A stretch of 64,000 nucleotides of DNA from positions 62,001 through 126,000 of the forward strand of contig CBDCAO010000010.1 of assembly GCA_965213935.1 (NCBI GenBank). The letters are read 5' to 3'. The position numbers were made by a program, and so were the translations under genes. This document shows, in pieces, positions 25,868 to 33,367 of the stretch (position 1 is its first letter; the number at the start of each line of letters is the position of its first letter). Source of the stretch: Bin52 sp965213935. GTDB taxonomy: Bacteria; Pseudomonadota; Alphaproteobacteria; Thalassobaculales; Thalassobaculaceae. The notes beneath the pieces are model-generated. The model made no database searches. It saw only the letters and a list, made by a program, of their open reading frames with translations, and was not told the origin of the DNA.

Positions 25868-28314
25868 CTACCCATGCCCCACAAGTAGTTGCAGTGTAAT
25901 GAGAGCTTCCTGTGCTTTCATGTTTCCTGCTCCAGGCTGAGTTCGTATCCGATGCACCAATCAACGAGGGATGCGTAGCCGCGCCATATGACTTCTGTGC
26001 CCGGTGGCGGCCCTCTGGGGCGATGGATGTGTCCACCGATCCGCGCCATGGTGAGGATGGCGGCATCCAGGGTATCGGGCGATGCGTAGCGCTGTCGTGC
26101 GGCGAAGGCTTTCAGCACCTTGATCTCGAGGTCGGAGAACAGCATGTCGGGCGGCGATGCGGGATGATCGCGTCCGAGCACCGTCATCAGGTGGATGCGC
26201 CAGGCGATGACCAGATTGATGGTGACGGCCCGGGCGAGGCGATCGGCCGAGCGGTTCTCGAGCTCCTCGATCTTGCACCCGGATTTCAGGATCCGGTGCC
26301 ACTCTTCTATCCGCCAGCGCCGGGCGTAGTACTCGACCACCGTCTTGCAGTCTTCCAGGGTGTCGGTCGGGAGGGTGGTGAGCAGCAGCCAGCGGACCGG
26401 GGTTGCATCAACCGGTGTGCGTTCTTCCTCGACCATCACCGCCTGCAGCCGGATGGGCGGCTTGCCCTTGTGCGTGGGGCCTGTGGGTGCGAGTTCCACC
26501 CTCTGGCTGCGCACCACCAGCGTGGCACTGCGTGCGGTGCGCCCGGCCCTGGCCGGGCGCTTGCTTCGCTTTGGCCGTGCGGTCAGCCGGTCGATGGAGA
26601 CGACCATCGTGCCGAGCACTGGCGCCGCCTGCATCGTCTTCAGCATCGCGTGCGCCGGACCTGTGTTTCCGGACACATCGACCGTCGCCACCTTGTGGTT
26701 GGTCTTGGCGCGCACCAGGATATCGGCGTCCGGTTGCGCCTGTTGGGCCTCGAAGATCTCGAACGCATCCGACTCTCGATCACCGACACAGACCACCCGG
26801 CCGGGTCCGAGGTCGCGACCCAGTTCGGCACATCGCCGGTATCCTTCGAGCCAGCGCTCGGTCTTGCGGTCTTCCGGTTGCTTCGGCTGACCCTTGCCCG
26901 GCGGGGCATCAAAGCGGGCCCCGACAACCCCCAGCGGCAGTCCGCCCGGGGTCACCGCCAGCATCGAATGCAGATGCAGGCCCGTTGTGATTGCACCGGT
27001 CTGGTTGGTGCCGATGACCCCGAGCCCGGCGCATCCCGGACGCGAAGCGAAGTTCAGGTCGGTTCCATCCTGGAGGCACAGGACCACCGGCTCAGCCCGC
27101 ATGCGCCCGAGCGTACGCTCACGGTGCGGCGCCAGGATGGCCTCAGGCGTCACGGCCGTCTCTTCGGGCTGGTCGATGAACCGGTAGTACCCCTTGATCT
27201 CGGCCCGATTGCCGTTCGCAGCCTGCGGAAAGGATCCCATCGGTCGTGCTCCCTTCACCTGCGCAATCGTTACCAGGCGGGCCGTCAGGCGGGCGTCACC
27301 GAGGACGGCGTCACCGAACTCCGCTTCGGCCCAGGACGGGCTGTCAAGACCGTCCGCAGCCTTCAGCGCAACCGCGCGTGTCGGCGCCGCGCCGACGCCC
27401 AGGCGGGTTCGCCAGTCGCGCACCAGCGGGTAGATATAGATGGCCTTGCGTCCGGCCGCCGCATCGTGGCAACGGTCGTCGCGGCCACGGCCCGTGGTCT
27501 CGCCCAGCCACTGCCAGTTGGTCGCACGCAGACTTGCGCCGTCGAACGGCGGCGACACGAAGGTCTCGATGAGCCACGGCTCGAAGCCATGGCACGCGGA
27601 GAAGTCGGCCCGCAGGCGACGCAGAAGCTGACCGAGCCCATGCGACGCCAGATTGTAGCATTCAACACCCGGTCTGATCAGGAACCGCGACAGGCCCACC
27701 ACCCGGTGCCCATGGTTCAGGCGCTGCTCCGCATCCCAGCTGATCCAGCGATCCCGCGCCGCAAGCTGCAGGGCCGATGCCGCAACCCCGATCGCGCCGA
27801 GCCAGCCGTGTTCGGACCACAAAAGATACCGCAACTGCCGGCCAACCAGCGGCCCGGCCCCCTGCGGGTGTTCGTGTTCCATCAACCCATGCCAGATCTC
27901 TCGATGGGCCGAGCTCGAAACCGCAACCAGCTCCAGGCCTCGAACCTGCCCGACATCCGCCGGGACGTCCCGGGCCGGCGCAACCGGCGCCGCCGGACAC
28001 CGCCGGACACAGGTTCCACCAGGCGTTTGTCGGACCGGAAGCCGGATCTGCCCGGACCGCTCCAGGGCCCGCAGCGCCGACAGACAGGTGGAGACCTGAG
28101 GCCGTCCCTGCCCATCCCGGAACCCGAATTCAGCACACAGATGCGCCGCAAGCGCCGTGCGATGCGGAACATCGCCCGCATCCAGCAACGCGGTGATGCG
28201 ACCGACAGCAGACGGCTGGGAAAGCTGGCGCTTGATCTGGTGCTGAACCTCCATGGCCGGCACCGTAGCGCCACCAGAACCATTTGTCCAGCATCACTTG
28301 TGGGGCATGGGTAG
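25868..28314 (-). mobile_element. IS50-like element, copy A
   Basis: A 2447-bp element with perfect 19-bp inverted ends CTACCCATGCCCCACAAGT. The last seven bases, CACAAGT, and the first two match the Tn5/IS50 outside end. Direct repeats GGCTACCC at 25860-25867 and 28315-28322 are its 8-bp target duplication. It interrupts tnpB at the Gly-Tyr-Pro codons. Its gene runs on the minus strand. A near-identical copy lies at 41955-44400. Confidence 0.9.
25918..28263 (-). CDS. Tn5/IS50-like transposase with N-terminal DUF4338 (DruA-like) module
   Basis: A 781-aa fusion. Residues 10-80 are a helix-rich lead, and 115-285 are DUF4338 (LVGRQLRYLL, ARDRWISWD, RVVGLSRFLI, NLASHGLGQLLRRL, LIETFVSPPFDGASLRATNW). 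From about 309 comes a Tn5-type transposase: DNA-binding motif SWAEAEFGDAVLGDARL, Asp399 (LQDGTDLNF), Asp495 (GDRESDAFEIF) and the YREK set Tyr646, Arg649, Glu653, Lys660. All catalytic positions are kept. The start is GTG 28263, with an internal ATG at 28254 also possible. The whole frame lies within the element. Confidence 0.87.
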   Translation of the reverse strand: MPAMEVQHQIKRQLSQPSAVGRITALLDAGDVPHRTALAAHLCAEFGFRDGQGRPQVSTCLSALRALERSGQIRLPVRQTPGGTCVRRCPAAPVAPARDVPADVGQVRGLELVAVSSSAHREIWHGLMEHEHPQGAGPLVGRQLRYLLWSEHGWLGAIGVAASALQLAARDRWISWDAEQRLNHGHRVVGLSRFLIRPGVECYNLASHGLGQLLRRLRADFSACHGFEPWLIETFVSPPFDGASLRATNWQWLGETTGRGRDDRCHDAAAGRKAIYIYPLVRDWRTRLGVGAAPTRAVALKAADGLDSPSWAEAEFGDAVLGDARLTARLVTIAQVKGARPMGSFPQAANGNRAEIKGYYRFIDQPEETAVTPEAILAPHRERTLGRMRAEPVVLCLQDGTDLNFASRPGCAGLGVIGTNQTGAITTGLHLHSMLAVTPGGLPLGVVGARFDAPPGKGQPKQPEDRKTERWLEGYRRCAELGRDLGPGRVVCVGDRESDAFEIFEAQQAQPDADILVRAKTNHKVATVDVSGNTGPAHAMLKTMQAAPVLGTMVVSIDRLTARPKRSKRPARAGRTARSATLVVRSQRVELAPTGPTHKGKPPIRLQAVMVEEERTPVDATPVRWLLLTTLPTDTLEDCKTVVEYYARRWRIEEWHRILKSGCKIEELENRSADRLARAVTINLVIAWRIHLMTVLGRDHPASPPDMLFSDLEIKVLKAFAARQRYASPDTLDAAILTMARIGGHIHRPRGPPPGTEVIWRGYASLVDWCIGYELSLEQET

Positions 28315-29192
28315 GGCTACCCGCGGTTCCGCGGGCGGCGTCGCTTCGACAGCATTTCCATCGTCTCCGGGGTGAGGCTGGAAGCAGGCAGGCTGCGCCT
28401 TCCCGGTTTCGGCTGGATGACGGTGCGCCGGCGCGGCGGCACCCCGTATCCGGACGCCCGTCCGGTCTCGGCAGTGCTGAAGCGCGAGGCCGGACGCTGG
28501 TATGCCGTGGTCTGCCATGCTGTCGCGGTTGCGCAGCCGGAGGATGACGGGACCGCGATCGGCATCGACATGAACGTCGGCCAGGTCGCGGCGAGCGACG
28601 GACGGCTGTTCCACGCCCCCGACACGCGCCGCCTCGAGGCGCGGAGGCGCCGCTATCAGCGCATGGTGGCGAGGGGCAGGCGCGGGAGCCGCCGGCGGGA
28701 GCGAGCAAGGGCGCGGCTCGCCAGGACGACACGGCGCATCGCCATGGCCCGGCGCGACTGGCACCACCAGGTCTCGCGCAGGATCGCCGAGAGTGCGCAC
28801 ACCGTCGCGATCGAGGACCTGAAGGTGCGGAACATGACGGCAAGCGCCCGGGGCACGGCGGACGAGCCGGGCAGCAGGGTGAAGCAGAAGGCCGGGCTCA
28901 ACCGGGTCGTTCTCGACACCGGCTGGGCCGCCCTGCGCGCAATGCTGGAGTACAAGGCGGGGCGCGTGATCGCGGTCGATCCCCGCCACACCAGCCAGAC
29001 CTGTGCAGCGTGCGGGCACGTCGACGCCCGATCGCGCAGGACACGGGACCGGTTTCACTGCGTGGCCTGCGGCCACGCCGATCATGCGGACGCGAATGCT
29101 GCCCGCACCATACGGCGTCGGGGACTGGCGCTGATGCACGGGGAGGCTGCCGGGATGCCGGGCCGTGGAACCGTGAATACACGAAGAAGGAT

Positions 29193-29213
29193 GGCGGCAT
29201 GACGCTGTCAAGT
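29193..29213 (-). repeat. Right 21-bp inverted repeat of the tnpB element
   Basis: Exact inverted copy of 22918-22938. It overlaps the tnpB stop region, where the omega RNA scaffold of such elements would end. Confidence 0.7.
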
Positions 29214-29291
29214 TTTCTTTGTAAGATTGCATGAGCGGTGTTGGATTTTTCTTGCGGCCATGTGGGGCCGGGGAAAGAGTCGAGTATCAAT

Positions 29292-29347
29292 ATATGGTGG
29301 ATATGGTGGATATGGTGGCAAGGGGCTGGTTCAGCTCCACCCCTTGC
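29292..29347 (+). ncRNA. Candidate structured RNA (possible bridge RNA) at the left end of IS110
   Basis: Three tandem 9-bp repeats ATATGGTGG (29292-29318) run into a hairpin: GCAAGGGG at 29318-29325 pairs with CCCCTTGC at 29340-29347, with a further TGG/CCA pairing inside. IS110 recombinases use a bridge RNA encoded in the non-coding end of the element, so this is the best candidate. The hairpin also ends just before the gene's ribosome-binding site and could control translation instead. Confidence 0.35.
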
Positions 29348-29366
29348 CGATGAAAGGAGAACGACG

Positions 29367-30566
29367 ATGCCGAAAGATCTGAACGACGTAACCCCTTCCG
29401 TGGCCGAAGGTAGCACGGTGTATGTGGCGGTGGAAGTCAGCGACAAATCGTGGGTTGTGGGGATCGGCGCTCCGTCGGATCCGGGCAAGGTTGGGATGCA
29501 TACACTGGCGCCGGCCGACACGGACGGTCTGGTCTGGAAGATCGAGAAGGCCTGTGCCCGTGTTGGCGATCGCTGTCGGGTGCTGCTGACCTACGAGGCG
29601 GGATACGAAGGCTTCTGGCTGGCCCGGTGGCTCGGCCTGCAGGCGCCGCAGATTGATGTCCTGGTGTGTGATCCCGCGAGCCTCGAGGTGGTTCGCAAGG
29701 CGAAGCGTGCGAAGACCGACAGGATCGACGCGAGACGGATGGTTCGTGCGCTGCGGGCGTGGGACCGGGGCGAGGAGGAGGCTCTGTCTGTGGTTCGGAT
29801 CCCGACGGAGGCGGAGGAGGATGCCAAGCGTCTTCTTCGCAATCGGGAGCGTCTGGTAAAGGAACGCACCAGGCTGAGCAATACGATCAAGGGATTGCTG
29901 AAGCTGCAGGGGATCCGGGATCTGGAGCCGAGGCGCCCGTCGTTTCTGGCTGATCTCGTCGAGGTTCGCACGGCGTATGGTGCGCCACTGCCTCCTGGTC
30001 TTCGCGACGAGATCGAGGCGACGCACGAGCGGCTTGTCATGGTCATGGCGCAGCTCGATGAGATCGAGGAGAAGAAGGGTGCTCTGATCGCTCAGGCTTC
30101 ATCTCATGATCAGGGCACTGGGACCGGCACCGGGGATGAGCACCGTGCAGTGCCGGGCCCGGCGGCTGTGCTGGTCCAGTTGAAGGGGATCGGAGCGAAC
30201 GATGCCGTGCTGCTTCAGCACGAGGTGTTGTACCGGGACTTCAGGAACCGGCGGGAGATCGCCGGCCGGGCGGGTCTTGCACCGGTCCCATGGGCGAGCG
30301 GCGGGGTCGAGAACGACCAGGGCATCAGCAAGGCGGGCCATCCGATGATCCGCAGGCATCTGGTGCAGATGGCGTGGCGCTGGGTGCGGTATCAGCCCGC
30401 CAGCGCGATCACGGTCTGGTTCCATGAGTATTGCGCGCGCCGCCGGCGTGACAGGCTGATGCGCAAGCGGGCCATCATCGCCGTGGCACGCAAGCTGCTT
30501 GTCGCGCTGTGGCGGTACGCCACGACCGGTCTGGTGCCGACAGGCGCGGTCCTCGGTTCATCGTGA
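29367..30566 (+). CDS. IS110-family transposase (RuvC-like/serine recombinase)
   Basis: A 399-aa protein. The N-terminal RuvC-like half reads YVAVEVSDKSWVV, TYEAGYEGFW, and VRKAKRAKTDRIDARRM. The C-terminal Transposase_20 half reads LVQLKGIGANDAVLL, FRNRREIAGRAGLAPVPWASG and ISKAGHPMIRRHLVQMAW, where the catalytic serine region lies. The first acidic residue of the DEDD set is Glu23 in place of Asp. Glu and the two Asp of KTDRIDA are present. ATG 29367 has GAAAGGAGA upstream. The open frame starts further 5' at 29238, but the translation there is repetitive. Confidence 0.88.
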   Translation: MPKDLNDVTPSVAEGSTVYVAVEVSDKSWVVGIGAPSDPGKVGMHTLAPADTDGLVWKIEKACARVGDRCRVLLTYEAGYEGFWLARWLGLQAPQIDVLVCDPASLEVVRKAKRAKTDRIDARRMVRALRAWDRGEEEALSVVRIPTEAEEDAKRLLRNRERLVKERTRLSNTIKGLLKLQGIRDLEPRRPSFLADLVEVRTAYGAPLPPGLRDEIEATHERLVMVMAQLDEIEEKKGALIAQASSHDQGTGTGTGDEHRAVPGPAAVLVQLKGIGANDAVLLQHEVLYRDFRNRREIAGRAGLAPVPWASGGVENDQGISKAGHPMIRRHLVQMAWRWVRYQPASAITVWFHEYCARRRRDRLMRKRAIIAVARKLLVALWRYATTGLVPTGAVLGSS

Positions 30567-30713
30567 CCTTCGTCACGATGGCCGGGAACAGAGGCTGAGG
30601 CAGAAGGAGGGTTTTCCTGTCCAACGCGGCTCGACGGGGTCGCGGAGGAACCGGAGGATGCGTGATCGCTTTGGGGCAGGGCTGGCCGTCTTGACGGCAC
30701 CGTTTTGTAAGAT

Positions 30714-31028
30714 GGATCCCGTCCACCGGAACGTCGAACCACAGAATGTGGAATCAGGGTCACGGGGCCGGCACAGGCTGGCCAACCGAACCGTATAGGA
30801 GTTGAGTGCCGCCGTTGAGCGCACCGCTGCAAAGACGTTCCATCCGGACCACCTTCGCTGCTCCTGGCAGCCGTCGAAATGGACTACTTGGAAAAAAAGT
30901 ACTGCTGCCTTTGTCCGTGCGGGGACAGGCGACACCACCGGCTCGACAGAGGGGAACACGATGAGGGAGGAACAGGAGTCGATGGTGCAAAACTGCGCTT
31001 GACAATGGGAGAAGCTCATAGGAGCCCC
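30714..31028. other. Unassigned remnant at the right end of the nest
   Basis: 315 bp between the IS110 element and the VOC gene. It ends in GAGAAGCTCATAGGAGCCCC, the right outer end. A frame ending at 31002 (from about 30802) encodes 66 residues that I do not recognise. It may be the last piece of the outermost element. Confidence 0.4.
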
Positions 31029-31186
31029 AAAGCAAGGAGCACTGCGATGACATCTGTGCCCGGCTTTCCGAGGGCGGGACCGTCGAGATACCGCCGCAGG
31101 AGATGTTCTGGGGCGGCTATTTCGGCAGCTGGCAGGATCGCTTCGGGATCCGGTGGATGGTCAATTTCCAGATGCCCGACGCCTGA

Positions 31187-31786
31187 CCACACTCCGGAAT
31201 CCCGGCCGGGCGGGGTTTTCGGGATCCGCCTGACCGAAGCCGGACCGCGATGACCACCGGAAGCCTGGAGTAATCCGAGCGGATCAGCCGTGAGCCCCCG
31301 CTGAAAGGCTGCGCCTGCTCAGAGAGGATCTTCCGGCATCGGTCGGAACGGGAGCCCGGAAAACGGTGCTGACGCGAATTCGAGAGATCGGCGACGCTCA
31401 ACAGCAGGTGTGGGCTTTCCCGGTACTGGCTCATCTTGAACGGCCGCTGCGTGCTGTCCTCCGGGACGACTACCATGGTGAGAATGGCGGCTGCTTTGCT
31501 GAGAATCCGCAGCCAGATCGGCGTTTCAGGGGTTCCGCCAGCCGTACCGCGCGACACTACATCCCCAGCTCCCGATCCACGCTTTTCGGCGCCCGAGTCG
31601 CCGGGCCGGTAGTTGGCGGCGAGGGTCTTCTCGGCGCGGTATAGCCGCGCGAGACGAGGCGTTCGACTGTCACCCGCACGCCCGGCAGCAGCATCGCGCT
31701 GACGCTGGAAATCCTGGGCAGCGGCGGTGAAGACGGCTACCCCGAGGATGTGTCGCTTACTCCGGTTCCGGAGTAATCGGCACACG
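31187..31786. other. Region without an intact gene
   Basis: About 600 bp between the VOC gene end and an integrase remnant. A minus-strand frame across 31117-31785 is open but reads as biased, unrecognised sequence. The last 30 bp hold a perfect palindrome, listed separately. Confidence 0.5.
31757..31776. repeat. 20-bp palindrome before the integrase remnant
   Basis: TTACTCCGG and CCGGAGTAA separated by TT. It may be a recombination or operator site, but no partner copy was found nearby apart from a loose GGAGTAATCC at about 31269. Confidence 0.4.
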
Positions 31787-31969
31787 GCAGCCAGTCAGGC
31801 GGTCATGGCGGGCGAGAATCTGCCGCTGGTCGGAAAGCTGTTCGGCCATCGGCGGCACCGTACCACGGCGGGTTACGCTCACCTTGCCGATGCCCATCTC
31901 GTCGAGGCGGCGGAAAAAGTGGGAACCGTGATTGCCGCAGCAATGACAGGGCGTCCCCCAGATGACAGC
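31787..31969 (+). pseudogene. Tyrosine recombinase (phage-type integrase), C-terminal remnant
   Basis: Only the last 60 or so residues of a tyrosine recombinase remain: ASQAVMAGENLPLVGKLFGH, then RRHRTTAGYAHLADAHLVEAAEKVG. These hold the (L/F)GH box and the nucleophilic tyrosine (AGYAHL). The upstream catalytic Arg and H-x-x-R motifs are missing, so the protein is dead. It suggests a former integrated element in this region. Confidence 0.75.
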
Positions 31970-32040
31970 CGGGCTACTGCCACCCGAAGCCGCGGGCGTA
32001 GCAGTGCGGTGCACCAGGCATTGAGGCGAATGCCGGGCTA

Positions 32041-32106
32041 TTCTCCTCATTGAACGAAGCGAATCAGCTTGCCTCATGACGAGAACGACACTATGTTCTC
32101 CTCATT
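32041..32106 (+). promoter_or_regulatory. Paired 11-bp direct repeats upstream of fic
   Basis: TTCTCCTCATT occurs at 32041-32051 and again at 32096-32106. The second copy runs into CCTCATTTAGTGAGG, a short hairpin, just before the ribosome-binding site of the Fic gene. Spacing of 55 bp, about five helical turns, would suit an autoregulatory operator, possibly bound by the protein's own C-terminal HTH. Confidence 0.35.
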
Positions 32107-32120
32107 TAGTGAGGATAACC

Positions 32121-33224
32121 ATGTATATCTGGGAGCAACAGAACTGGCCCCAGTTCACTTGGGACGATGGGAGGCTGCTTGAGCCGCTCGCAGGCGCACG
32201 CCTGAAGCAAGGACGGCTTCTCGGAGGCATGGCAAGCCTCGGCTTCGACTTGAAGCTTGAGGCGCAGCTCGAAGCACTGACCGAAGACGTCGTCAGGAGC
32301 TCGGAAATCGAAGGCGAGATCCTTGACCGTGACAGCGTGCGATCGTCACTAGCGCGTCGCCTCGGCCTGCCCACGGCGGCAATCGCGCCGGCGGATCGGC
32401 GGACCGAAGGCGTCGTCGAAATGATGCTCGACGCCACCGAGAACGACGGAGCATTACTGACGTCCGAGCGACTGTTGGGCTGGCAGGCGGCGTTGTTCCC
32501 GACAGGCTATTCGGGAATGCACAGGATCAAGACGGGCGCATGGCGCGACGATGCGGAAGGACCGATGCAGGTCGTTTCGGGCCCGATCGGCCGTCAGCGG
32601 GTGCATTATCAGGCACCGCCGGCTCAGCAACTCGACGCCGAGATGCAGGCGTTCCTGGAATGGTTCAATCGCCGAAGCGAACCCGAGGGCCTGTTGCGTG
32701 CCGGCCTGGCACATCTCTGGTTCGTGACCATCCACCCGTTCGAGGACGGTAACGGCCGTGTCGCGCGCGCGATCGCCGATCAGGCGCTGGCCCAGTCGGA
32801 GGACTCGGGACAGCGCTTCTACAGCATGTCGAGTCAGATCCGGAAGGAACGCTCCGACTATTTCGACGCGCTTGAAAGCGCGCAGAAAGGTAAACTCGAC
32901 GTTACCGACTGGCTGGTCTGGTTCCTCGGCTGCTTTTCGCGTGCGATCGATGGCGCCGACTCGGCTTGCGCGGATGTTCTGCGCAAGGCCGATTTCTGGC
33001 AACGCTACGCTCGCGAGCCCTTCACCAAACGCCAGAAGGCGGTGCTCAACAGGTTTCTCGATGGATTCGAGGGCAAGCTTACGGCAAGGAAATGGGCAGC
33101 GATCGGCAAGTGTTCGATACCGACGGCGCAGCGCGACATCACTGAACTGGTCGAGCGCGGAATCCTTCGCCGCAATCCGGGAGGCAGCAAGAACACAAGC
33201 TATGACCTGATGATGGCGGCATGA
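32121..33224 (+). CDS. Fic-family protein AMP-transferase (class II)
   Basis: A 367-aa Fic protein. Residues 1-100 match the DUF4172-type N-terminal domain (MYIWEQQNWPQFTWDDGRLL) and contain the inhibitory helix motif S-x-x-x-E-G at 60-65 (SSEIEG), which blocks ATP binding until relieved. The Fic core carries HPFEDGNGRVAR with catalytic His205. The C terminus (KWAAIGKCSIPTAQRDITELVERGILRRN) is a winged helix for DNA or regulator binding. Proteins like this AMPylate targets and are auto-inhibited. No antitoxin gene lies beside it, since the inhibitory helix is in cis. GAGGATAACC precedes the ATG. Confidence 0.88.
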   Translation: MYIWEQQNWPQFTWDDGRLLEPLAGARLKQGRLLGGMASLGFDLKLEAQLEALTEDVVRSSEIEGEILDRDSVRSSLARRLGLPTAAIAPADRRTEGVVEMMLDATENDGALLTSERLLGWQAALFPTGYSGMHRIKTGAWRDDAEGPMQVVSGPIGRQRVHYQAPPAQQLDAEMQAFLEWFNRRSEPEGLLRAGLAHLWFVTIHPFEDGNGRVARAIADQALAQSEDSGQRFYSMSSQIRKERSDYFDALESAQKGKLDVTDWLVWFLGCFSRAIDGADSACADVLRKADFWQRYAREPFTKRQKAVLNRFLDGFEGKLTARKWAAIGKCSIPTAQRDITELVERGILRRNPGGSKNTSYDLMMAA

Positions 33225-33367
33225 GCTTGTTCGCCAAGCGCCAATCGTGGGGTGCAGCGGCGCGAAGCTATGTGATTTGGTTTGGCCGGACCTTCAGGGG
33301 GATCTGAAGAAGGGATCCATGACCAACCACCGGTTTTTCATGGGTTTCTTGGCCCTGCGGCCGCCGG

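Larger units (their letters stand above)
23032..29202 (+). pseudogene. tnpB: TnpB (RNA-guided nuclease of IS200/IS605-type elements), interrupted twice
   Basis: Three exon-like pieces, 23032-23325, 25815-25867 and 28323-29202, join in frame to a 408-aa TnpB once the two insertions and one copy of each target duplication are removed. The first piece has the N-terminal VTYRLLPQTRDNWRRLERVL region. The second gives FRGFFRRANAGQKPGYP. The third holds the RuvC domain with Asp198 (GIDMNVGQ), Glu280 (IEDLKV), the zinc finger (CAACGH and CVACGH) and Asp372 (DHADANAART). All catalytic residues survive, so the interruptions are recent. No tnpA is present. The start follows GGGAGA. Confidence 0.85.
29228..30713 (+). 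mobile_element. IS110-family element
   Basis: The 10-bp direct repeat TTTGTAAGAT at 29218-29227 and 30704-30713 brackets a 1486-bp segment with one IS110-type recombinase gene and about 140 bp of non-coding sequence at each end. The size is normal for IS110. The ends were placed from this repeat and are tentative, since IS110 elements lack inverted repeats. It sits directly after the right end of the tnpB element. Confidence 0.65.
22903..31028. mobile_element. Composite nest of mobile elements inserted in the VOC gene
   Basis: The insert is 8126 bp. Its outer ends are weakly inverted: GGGCTCTTATTAG on the left (from 22901) and GGGCTCCTATGAG on the right read from the minus strand (ending 31027), 11 of 13 identical. 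From left to right it holds a tnpB element, an IS4-type element and an IS50-like element both lying inside tnpB, an IS110 element, and 315 bp of unassigned sequence. At least three successive insertion events are needed. The outermost element is not identified. Confidence 0.7.
22629..31186 (+). pseudogene. VOC/PhnB-like protein gene split by an 8.1-kb insertion
   Basis: The 5' part (22629-22902) encodes MTLNVYLLFDGRCREAFEFYRSVFGG and continues to SIAGESK, the first two thirds of a PhnB/YjdN-like VOC protein. The 3' part (31038-31186) encodes SEGGTVEIPPQEMFWGGYFG and DRFGIRWMVNFQMPDA, the conserved end of the same family. Joining them with a single copy of the 9-bp repeat AAAGCAAGG gives an in-frame 140-aa protein, the normal length. 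VOC proteins of this group are metal-binding dimers with unknown roles. The gene is disrupted here, and the truncated product made from ATG 22629 would end at 22913. Confidence 0.85.

Noticed and set aside
23498..28263. A Druantia defence system
   Set aside because: Only the DruA-like domain is present, fused to transposases. No DruE helicase or other Druantia genes lie nearby, and both genes sit between transposon ends.
25912..28314. Large plus-strand open frame of 800 residues (and its twin at 41999-44332)
   Set aside because: It is the antisense shadow of the minus-strand transposase, with His/Arg/Gly-rich composition and no motifs.
29292..29318. CRISPR array
   Set aside because: Three contiguous 9-bp repeats without spacers. 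Far too short.
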